Assembly (NCBI GenBank): GCA_949746915.1
Contig: CATKEA010000178.1
Location: forward strand, 1 to 5,299
Direction of reading: 5' to 3'
DNA: 5,299 nucleotides
Origin: an uncultured Bacilli bacterium
GTDB taxonomy: Bacteria; Bacillota_I; Bacilli_A; RF39; UBA660
Part shown: piece by piece, positions 1-5,126 of the stretch
Numbering within the stretch: position 1 is the stretch's first letter
Layout of the letters: each line of letters begins with the position of its first letter
Notes under the pieces: generated by a model
Told to the model about the DNA's origin: nothing
Databases searched by the model: none
Seen by the model: only the letters and a program-made list of their open reading frames with translations
Program-made: the position numbers and the translations under genes

Positions 1-13
1 AATTAATATATAA

Positions 14-52
14 AAAGTATCCATTAAAGTAACTGGATACTTTCTTTCATTT
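14..52 (+). terminator. Rho-independent terminator of an upstream gene outside the window
   Basis: A perfect 10-bp hairpin pairs 14-23 (AAAGTATCCA) with 34-43 (TGGATACTTT) around a 10-base loop. It is followed by a T-rich run with a few C interruptions (TTTCTTTCATTTT). It should end transcription of a plus-strand gene to the left, none of which is visible. It also separates that gene from the surface-protein pair that follows. Confidence 0.7.
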
Positions 53-67
53 TCCTAATCTTTATTG

Positions 68-96
68 TTGAATATTTTAAAAAAAAATGTTATTCT
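68..96 (+). promoter_or_regulatory. Probable sigma-A promoter of the surface-protein pair
   Basis: TTGAAT (68-73) and TATTCT (91-96) are separated by 17 bases. A TG dinucleotide at 88-89, one base before the -10 box, gives an extended -10 element. Transcription would start near 102-104, just before the ribosome site at 105-111, giving a very short leader. The spacer contains T4 followed by nine consecutive A residues (79-87). An alternative -10, TATACT at 97-102, has no well-placed -35 box. Assignment is by eye. Confidence 0.45.
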
Positions 97-104
97 TATA
101 CTAT

Positions 105-111
105 AGGGAGG
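105..111 (+). promoter_or_regulatory. Ribosome binding site deciding the start at 120
   Basis: AGGGAGG lies 8 bases before the ATG at 120, an ideal distance. The upstream in-frame ATG at 87 has only A/T sequence before it and lies inside the proposed promoter. This site therefore fixes translation at 120 and removes 11 residues from the longest reading frame. Confidence 0.85.
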
Positions 112-119
112 CTTCAGTT

Positions 120-1352
120 ATGGAAGAAAAAAATAAAAGAAAAATAAATGATAATAATAAGAAAAACCTTATAATTAGTATTGTACTAGTCTTATTAATA
201 ATGCTTGTAACAATAGGAGTAAGTTTTGCCATTTTCTCTTATGCTGGACAAGGAAATATTGAAAATATAATTACTGTTGGAAATTTGAAATTTTTATATA
301 CTGAAGTAGATGGTGCAGGAAATGGTATATCAATAAAAAATGCCTTACCTATTCCAGATACTCAAGGAAAAAATTTAGTATCTAGTACTGAAGTGTTTAA
401 CTTTAAAGTAGAAGCTGATACAGCAGGAACAGCTCTTCTAAATTATGAAGTAACAGTAAACAAAGTTAACACTTCAACACTTGATGAAAATATTGTTAAA
501 ATCTACGTGACTGATGATGGTGCAGATGCTCCATTAACAGTACCAGCTGGTAAGGTAGCAACATATAAAGAACTAGTTGAAACTAATATCGCTAATGCAA
601 GTGGTAAAGTTGTATATCGTGGAACAGTTCCAAGTAATACTTCAAACTATTTAAAAGAATTCCAACTTAGAATGTGGATTGATGAAAATGCTAACTTTGC
701 TGATCCTAATAACGATTACAATAATAAAGAATTTTCTGTCAAAGTAAATGTTTATGCAGATAGTAATAAAATGACAAATAATAGCAAAACATCTTATACA
801 ACAGGTGAATTTGTAACACTAAAAGATAACAGCGCTTGGACTGTAGTTGCTAATAGTACTGATACTGATACTGATATTTTACTATTAAGTAACAAACTAA
901 TTGATAACGAAGGAAATTATATTAATGATTGCTCTATTAGTGTATGCACATATGCCTTTGATTCAAATGGCCTAACAACAATAGATAACACATCACCAGC
1001 GAATATTGGTAATATCTTACAACAAAAATATTTACCAAAACTAACTAGATCATTACAAGGAGGGAATTTAGCTTCCTTAGAAGTTCGCTTACTTGAAGAC
1101 ACAGAGTTTGCAGGATTAATGACAGCATCATACGATGGTTCAGCATCAGTTCCTTATACTGTTCCAAGTACTTATAAAAGCTATATTAACAATAGCTTTT
1201 GGTTACAAACATCTAGAACAATCACAGGTATAAATTATGTAACAGCAGTAAATAGTACAACTAATCAAATTACTGTCAATAATCTTTCAACAGAAGCAAC
1301 TACATATGGAATAAGGCCAGTAATTCTAATTAATAAAACAAATATAAAATAA
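120..1352 (+). CDS. Exported surface protein: TasA/camelysin-like N-terminal module plus DUF6273-like head
   Basis: The protein has 410 residues. A lysine-rich N-terminus (1-15) precedes one hydrophobic segment (about 16-39) ending GVSFA-IF, which parallels the SipW-type signal of TasA; cleavage after Ala37 is possible. The motif IITVGNLKF (50-58), a beta-rich domain with PIPDTQGK (77-84), and LRMWIDENA (183-191) follow. The same motifs occur in the next gene. A (TD)3 linker near 248-253 lies inside the C-terminal head (about 230-410), which shows AWTVV, LLLS, Cys271/Cys276, FWLQTS (360-365) and YGIRPVI (396-402). This pattern resembles DUF6273-type domains of gut Firmicutes surface proteins, but that is recall rather than a search. 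No LPXTG or C-terminal membrane segment is present. It probably acts outside the cell as a matrix, adhesion or display protein; its ligand is unknown. It is the first gene of a likely two-gene operon. Export and the shared module are fairly sure; the family names are less so. Confidence 0.72.
   Translation: MEEKNKRKINDNNKKNLIISIVLVLLIMLVTIGVSFAIFSYAGQGNIENIITVGNLKFLYTEVDGAGNGISIKNALPIPDTQGKNLVSSTEVFNFKVEADTAGTALLNYEVTVNKVNTSTLDENIVKIYVTDDGADAPLTVPAGKVATYKELVETNIANASGKVVYRGTVPSNTSNYLKEFQLRMWIDENANFADPNNDYNNKEFSVKVNVYADSNKMTNNSKTSYTTGEFVTLKDNSAWTVVANSTDTDTDILLLSNKLIDNEGNYINDCSISVCTYAFDSNGLTTIDNTSPANIGNILQQKYLPKLTRSLQGGNLASLEVRLLEDTEFAGLMTASYDGSASVPYTVPSTYKSYINNSFWLQTSRTITGINYVTAVNSTTNQITVNNLSTEATTYGIRPVILINKTNIK
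858..875 (+). repeat. Hexamer repeat (ACTGAT)x3 inside the first surface gene
   Basis: Three perfect copies of ACTGAT encode Thr-Asp-Thr-Asp-Thr-Asp in a surface loop of the head domain, between the AWTVV strand and the ILLLS strand. Copy number could change in frame by slippage, lengthening or shortening the loop by two residues. Three copies are few, so this may be chance. Confidence 0.6.
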
Positions 1353-1383
1353 TTAATAATTTATACAAATAAATAAGAATTTT

Positions 1384-1388
1384 GAGGT
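1384..1388 (+). promoter_or_regulatory. Ribosome binding site of the second surface gene
   Basis: GAGGT is placed 6 bases before the ATG at 1395. The 42-base gap after the previous stop shows no hairpin, which supports co-transcription with the first surface gene. Confidence 0.75.
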
Positions 1389-1394
1389 AATAGC

Positions 1395-3482
1395 ATGAAA
1401 ACAAAAAAATGGGATAGAAATAAAAAAATAATAATTCCAATATTTATTATACTTACTATACTAGTTATAATAGGAACATCATATGCTTTATGGCAAATTA
1501 CCTTAAAGCAAACTAATAGTAACATAATAACAACAGGTTGCTTTAATATTGAATTTCAAGATAAAAATCCAATTAATCTAGGTGACAATGTCTATCCAAT
1601 AAATGATGAAGAAGGAAAACAATTAATTCCATATGAATTTACTCTAACTAATACTTGTCAAAGTGAAGCAACATATTATATAAACTTAGAAACTGTTAGT
1701 AATGGTGAGAAGGTTTTAAATGAAAAATATTTAAAAGCTAACTTAGTAGAAGGAGAAAAAAAAGTATTTTTAAATACTTTAAAAGATACTTATCTAAATA
1801 CAGAAAAAGTTATAACAGAATCTAGCAAAGCATTTAAATTAGCTAAAGGAGTACTAAAAGGAAACGAAAGTAAAACATATTCCTTACGTCTATGGCTTGA
1901 TAAAGATACTCCTGCTATAGATGAGGTAATGGATGCAACATATGAAGGTAAAATTACTATAAGCCTTTCATATGTACCAAAAGCAGATGAAAATCAAATG
2001 ATGGCTCCACGTGATATTAATAATGATATCTATGCACCATTATCTGATACTAATAAACTTGTTTTTCTAAATAATATAAGTCCAGTAGGAGAAATAGAAC
2101 CAATTGATATTAGTATAAATAAAACAGGTAGTGTTTTAGCCTATGTTGATAGAACTAATCAAGATAATATTGTAACTTATATTAAAGCTAATGGAATTAT
2201 TTTATTTCCAGAAGATAGTAGTGCTCTTTTTCATGAATTTACAAATTTAAGTGAAATAGAAGGCTTAGAAAATGTTAATACTTATTATGTGACTGATATG
2301 CAATCGATGTTTAATGGTTGTAGTAGCCTTACAAATTTAGACTTAAGCACTTTTGATACAAGTAATTTAAAAGTTATGTTTAGAATGTTCTATGGAATGA
2401 CTCAACTAGAAAATTTAGATTTAAGTAATTTTGATACAAGTAACGTGGAAGAAATGTCAGAAGCTTTTCAAGATTGTTCCTTAGACAGCCTTGATTTAAG
2501 TCATTTTAATACAAGTAAAACAATTAATATGTATGGGTTATTTAGAAATTCTAATTTTACAAGTCTAAATCTAAGTAACTGGGATGTTAGTAACGTTATA
2601 GCTGGATCAGGTCTTTTTTCAAACCTTTCGTTCTTAGATAATCTTAATGTCAGCAATTGGATAGTTTCTTCAGAAAGAATATCAGATTTTTTTCAAGCTT
2701 CAAATTGCTCACCAATTAATTATATTAATGCTAGTAATTGGTACTGGAAAGAAATTGGTGATAATTATGAAATGTTTGGTTTTTACTTAAGTGACAATAT
2801 AAAAACATTAGACATAAGCAATTGGACATTTAATAATAATGCTTCAATTGAAATTCACATTCCAAATGAAACTTCAGAAAATTTAATTGCTAAAAACTGG
2901 GTGTTTTCAGAAAAAACTGATTTATCTAATTTCTTTAATGATCGTGTATTTAAAACAGTTGACTTAAGTGGATGGGATACTTCTAAAGTAACTTCTATGG
3001 AGGGTATGTTTATTAATTGCAGTAATTTAACAGACTTAAATCTTAGTAGTTTTAATACAAGCCAAGTAACAGATATGAGTTATATGTTTTATGGATGTAG
3101 TAGCTTAACAAATCTTAATTTAGGCAGTTTTGATACTAGTAAAGTAACTGATATGAGATATATGTTTAGTGAATGTACAAGTTTAACAAATCTTAATTTA
3201 AGCAGTTTTGATACTAGTAAAGTAACAGATATGAGTTATATGTTTTATGGATGTAGTAGCTTAACAAATCTTAATTTAAGCAGTTTTGATACTAGTAAAG
3301 TAATCGATTTATCTTTTATGTTTACTAATAATCAATCATTAGTAAATATTACTTACTCAAATAAATTTATTTACCATAATAATATGCTAAAAGATAGCAT
3401 GTTTGATGAATGCCCAGCCAATAAACCATCACATTCATCTTGGAATAATGTTTTTCCAGAAGATGAAAATGAAATGGTATAA
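1395..3482 (+). CDS. BspA-type leucine-rich repeat (DUF285) surface protein with TasA-like N-terminal module
   Basis: The protein has 695 residues. A basic start (MKTKKWDRNKK) leads into a hydrophobic segment (about 11-31) ending GTSYA-LW, like a SipW-dependent signal, with possible cleavage after Ala31. IITTGCFNIEF (44-54), YPINDEEGK (67-75), LRLWLDKD (164-171) and YEGKITISL (183-191) match the order of motifs in the preceding gene. Cys49 and Cys88 could form a disulfide there. Residues about 200-300 resemble the usual lead-in to BspA/DUF285 domains. Thirteen repeats of 25-28 residues follow, starting near residues 315, 341, 366, 391, 417, 444, 472, 497, 522, 548, 574, 600 and 626, of the form MFxGCSSLTNLNLSSFDTSKV. 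The tail contains PANKPSHSSW, a common end of this family. There is no LPXTG or C-terminal anchor. DUF285 proteins occur as surface adhesins of Mollicutes and gut anaerobes; adhesion is the inferred role, with ligand unknown. It is probably co-transcribed with the gene before it and ends at a terminator. Confidence 0.85.
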   Translation: MKTKKWDRNKKIIIPIFIILTILVIIGTSYALWQITLKQTNSNIITTGCFNIEFQDKNPINLGDNVYPINDEEGKQLIPYEFTLTNTCQSEATYYINLETVSNGEKVLNEKYLKANLVEGEKKVFLNTLKDTYLNTEKVITESSKAFKLAKGVLKGNESKTYSLRLWLDKDTPAIDEVMDATYEGKITISLSYVPKADENQMMAPRDINNDIYAPLSDTNKLVFLNNISPVGEIEPIDISINKTGSVLAYVDRTNQDNIVTYIKANGIILFPEDSSALFHEFTNLSEIEGLENVNTYYVTDMQSMFNGCSSLTNLDLSTFDTSNLKVMFRMFYGMTQLENLDLSNFDTSNVEEMSEAFQDCSLDSLDLSHFNTSKTINMYGLFRNSNFTSLNLSNWDVSNVIAGSGLFSNLSFLDNLNVSNWIVSSERISDFFQASNCSPINYINASNWYWKEIGDNYEMFGFYLSDNIKTLDISNWTFNNNASIEIHIPNETSENLIAKNWVFSEKTDLSNFFNDRVFKTVDLSGWDTSKVTSMEGMFINCSNLTDLNLSSFNTSQVTDMSYMFYGCSSLTNLNLGSFDTSKVTDMRYMFSECTSLTNLNLSSFDTSKVTDMSYMFYGCSSLTNLNLSSFDTSKVIDLSFMFTNNQSLVNITYSNKFIYHNNMLKDSMFDECPANKPSHSSWNNVFPEDENEMV
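2337..3347 (+). repeat. Array of 13 DUF285/BspA leucine-rich repeat units
   Basis: Units of 25-28 codons align on the core L-x-L-S-x-(F/W)-x-T/V-S. Units 1-3 and 10-13 have Phe at the sixth core position and keep the MFxGC lead-in well. Units 4-9 have Trp instead (SNW, KNW, SGW), are more divergent and vary more in spacing. The array should fold as one elongated solenoid. Confidence 0.85.
3064..3303 (+). repeat. 78-bp tandem DNA repeats within the leucine-rich repeat region
   Basis: Three units lie at 3064-3141, 3142-3219 and 3220-3297, with a short continuation to 3303. Units 1 and 3 match over 84 bases with a single mismatch (G3122 against A3278). The middle unit differs from its neighbours at 8 to 9 of 78 positions, mainly around the YMFSECTS segment. 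Identity at synonymous positions indicates recent duplication or conversion rather than selection on protein sequence alone. Confidence 0.85.
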
Positions 3483-3502
3483 ATAATATTTAAATAAAGT
3501 TT

Positions 3503-3534
3503 GACGTTACCTCAAAAGTAATGTCTTTCTTTTT
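3503..3534 (+). terminator. Rho-independent terminator of the surface-protein pair
   Basis: GACGTTAC (3503-3510) pairs with GTAATGTC (3518-3525) as 8 bp including one G-U pair, with loop CTCAAAA and then the T-rich run TTTCTTTTT. AAAG (3496-3499) and CTTT (3529-3532) could extend the stem beyond a T3/T3 internal loop. It lies 20 bases after the stop of the leucine-rich repeat gene and separates the surface pair from yqeG. Confidence 0.8.
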
Positions 3535-3548
3535 GTCTTAAAATTATG

Positions 3549-3554
3549 TATAAT
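3549..3554 (+). promoter_or_regulatory. Probable -10 box of the yqeG-yqeH promoter
   Basis: A perfect TATAAT lies 20 bases before the GTG start of yqeG, preceded directly by TG. The -35 position with a 17-base spacer (3526-3531, TTTCTT) is a weak match and falls in the T-run of the preceding terminator. Transcription would start near 3561, again giving a very short leader. The consensus -10 after a terminator makes a promoter here likely. Confidence 0.55.
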
Positions 3555-3561
3555 TAGTAAT

Positions 3562-3568
3562 AGGTGAT
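3562..3568 (+). promoter_or_regulatory. Ribosome binding site supporting the GTG start of yqeG
   Basis: AGGTGAT matches the complement of the 16S rRNA 3' end over seven bases and sits 6 bases before GTG at 3575. The next in-frame ATG (3596) has no comparable site upstream. Confidence 0.8.
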
Positions 3569-3574
3569 TAATTA

Positions 3575-4093
3575 GTGAAAAAATGTTTACCAAAAATGTA
3601 TAAGAAAAATATCTTTGAAGTTCCTTATCAAAAATTAAAAAAAGAAGGAATAAAATGCATTGCATTTGACTTAGATAATACTATAGCTCTAATTGATCAA
3701 GAAAAGGTCGAGCAAACAACAATTGATTTTATAAAAAAATTAAAAGAAGATTTTAGAGTATTAATAATTTCTAATAATTACAAACCAAGAGTATCTAGCT
3801 ATGCAGAACTTTTTGATTGTGATTATGTATCATGTGCTTTAAAACCATCAACATCAGGTTTTAAAAGGATGAGGAAGAAATATAACTTAAAAAAAGAAGA
3901 AATAGCTATAGTCGGTGATCAATTAGTAACTGATATATTAGGCGGTAGTAGGGCAGGAGCCTTTACAATATTAGTTGATCCACTTGGAATTAAAGATTTA
4001 AAAATAACAAGCATTAATCGTTTTATTGAAAGACGCATATTAAAAAGTTTTAAGAAAAAAGACTTATTAATTAAAGGAGTTTATTATGGATGA
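3575..4093 (+). CDS. yqeG: YqeG family HAD IIIA-type phosphatase
   Basis: The protein has 172 residues, the length I recall for Bacillus subtilis YqeG, and starts at GTG. HAD motifs are complete: motif I DLDNT (32-36, nucleophile Asp32 and acid/base Asp34), motif II ISNN (64-68 region, Ser66), motif III Lys90-Pro91, and motif IV GDQLVTD (114-120). GGSRAGAFTILV (123-134) and the basic tail IERRILKSFKKK (151-162) are also typical of this family. It is predicted to be a cytosolic Mg-dependent phosphohydrolase. The physiological substrate is not established to my knowledge. It overlaps yqeH by 8 bases, so the two are translationally coupled, as in the conserved Firmicutes yqeG-yqeH order; this suggests a link to ribosome assembly. 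The family assignment is firm. Confidence 0.95.
   Translation: MKKCLPKMYKKNIFEVPYQKLKKEGIKCIAFDLDNTIALIDQEKVEQTTIDFIKKLKEDFRVLIISNNYKPRVSSYAELFDCDYVSCALKPSTSGFKRMRKKYNLKKEEIAIVGDQLVTDILGGSRAGAFTILVDPLGIKDLKITSINRFIERRILKSFKKKDLLIKGVYYG
4073..4079 (+). promoter_or_regulatory. Ribosome binding site of yqeH, inside the end of yqeG
   Basis: AAAGGAG ends 6 bases before the ATG at 4086 and lies within the last codons of yqeG. It fixes the yqeH start and supports coupled translation. Confidence 0.85.
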
Positions 4094-5096
4094 AATAAAA
4101 AAAACATGTAGAGGTTGTGGTATTATATTACAAGATGATAATATGACCCAAGAAGGATATACCACTGATATAGAAAACGACTTATGTCAAAGATGCTTTA
4201 GAATGAAAAATTATGGAGAATATCAAGTTGTTGCAAAATCAAATGATGAATACATTGAAATCTTAAAGAGCATCGGTCAAACTAAAGATTTAGTATTATA
4301 TATTGTAGACTTATTAAATTTAGATAGAGATTTATCAAAAATTAGAGAATATATACCAAATAAAATACTTCTTGTATTAAATAAGAGAGATGTATTACCA
4401 AAAAGTGTCTCTGATGAAAAGATAAAAGAATATATTGAAAGTCTTGGCTTTAACTTCGAAGATATTGCAATCATAAGTGCTAATAAAAATTATAATATTG
4501 ATATCCTTCTAAATAAAATAAAAAAATATCAAACAAGTAGTAAAGTGTATATCGTAGGTAATACTAATGTTGGAAAAAGTAGTTTAATTAATAAATTACT
4601 AAAAAATTATTCTGATAATCCTAATGAGTTAACCATTTCGCCATTACCATCAACTACACTAAATAAGATAACTATTGAACTAAGTGATACAATTACTTTA
4701 ATAGATACTCCAGGTTTAGTAGATAGAGAAAATCTAGTTAACTATGTAGATAATGATATTTTAAAGAAAATTAATCCTAAAAAAGAAATCAAACCTCGTA
4801 CTTACCAATTAAGACCAAATCAATGTCTAATAATTGGTAATCTAGTGCGACTTGACTATATTGAAGGAGAAAAAAATAGTTTTACAGTTTATGTATCTAA
4901 TAGCCTAAAAGTAAAAAGAATGAATGCTAGTAAACGTGAAACTTTAAAAGACTTAAACAAGACTACAATTGATTTAAAATATCGTGAAGATATTGTCATA
5001 AATGGATTAGGTTGGGTTAAAGTAATCCAAAATGGTAAAGTAGATGTATATCTTAATAAAGATGTATCAGTATATACAAGAAAATCACTAATATAA
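4086..5096 (+). CDS. yqeH: Ribosome biogenesis GTPase YqeH (circularly permuted GTPase)
   Basis: The protein has 336 residues, about 30 fewer than I recall for the B. subtilis protein. An N-terminal zinc finger uses Cys8, Cys11, Cys34 and Cys37 (CRGC...CQRC). The GTPase motifs appear in permuted order: G4 NKRD (99-102), G5 SAN (131-133), G1 GNTNVGKSS (158-166), G2 within PSTT (188-191) and G3 DTPG (207-210). The G2 segment reads PSTT where I recall PGTT in B. subtilis. The C-terminal region contains PKKEIKPRTYQL (231-242), the GLGW motif (307-310) and the ending RKSLI, all family hallmarks. YqeH is required for 30S subunit assembly and 16S rRNA maturation in B. subtilis, acting in the cytosol. 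All catalytic motifs are intact. The gene is coupled to yqeG, and its stop codon abuts the base of a strong terminator. Confidence 0.96.
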   Translation: MDEIKKTCRGCGIILQDDNMTQEGYTTDIENDLCQRCFRMKNYGEYQVVAKSNDEYIEILKSIGQTKDLVLYIVDLLNLDRDLSKIREYIPNKILLVLNKRDVLPKSVSDEKIKEYIESLGFNFEDIAIISANKNYNIDILLNKIKKYQTSSKVYIVGNTNVGKSSLINKLLKNYSDNPNELTISPLPSTTLNKITIELSDTITLIDTPGLVDRENLVNYVDNDILKKINPKKEIKPRTYQLRPNQCLIIGNLVRLDYIEGEKNSFTVYVSNSLKVKRMNASKRETLKDLNKTTIDLKYREDIVINGLGWVKVIQNGKVDVYLNKDVSVYTRKSLI

Positions 5097-5126
5097 AAGG
5101 AATGATTAAAAATATCATTCCTTTTT
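5095..5126. terminator. Bidirectional terminator between yqeH and a converging gene
   Basis: A perfect 12-bp stem pairs 5095-5106 (AAAAGGAATGAT) with 5114-5125 (ATCATTCCTTTT) around a 7-base loop. It is flanked by T-runs when read on either strand. The yqeH stop codon (5094-5096) enters the left arm, and the stop codon of the minus-strand gene (complement of 5115-5117) lies in the right arm. One hairpin thus serves both convergent genes. Confidence 0.88.

Noticed and set aside
87..119. Upstream in-frame ATG that would add 11 residues to the first surface protein
   Set aside because: It has no ribosome site, overlaps the proposed promoter, and adds residues before the normal basic start of a signal segment; AGGGAGG at 105-111 serves the ATG at 120.
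120..240. Type IV prepilin signal in the surface proteins
   Set aside because: There is no G-F-T-L-x-E processing motif; the hydrophobic segment ends in a small-residue site like a signal peptidase target.
917..1102. Minus-strand frame of 61 codons
   Set aside because: It is antisense to the first surface gene, has no ribosome site or recognisable domain, and looks like a shadow frame.
1353..1394. Separate promoter or terminator between the two surface genes
   Set aside because: The 42-base gap is A/T-rich with no hairpin and no convincing -35/-10 pair.
2298..3347. Repeats as a possible CRISPR array
   Set aside because: The repeats are in-frame 78-bp protein repeats without unique spacers of constant length.
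3501..3506. TTGACG as a consensus -35 box for yqeG
   Set aside because: It lies 42 bases before TATAAT, and the bases 17 downstream (TCTTTC) are not a -10 box; it is part of the terminator stem.
4277..4474. Minus-strand frame of 65 codons
   Set aside because: It lies wholly inside the GTPase region of yqeH, is low-complexity, and has no supporting signals.
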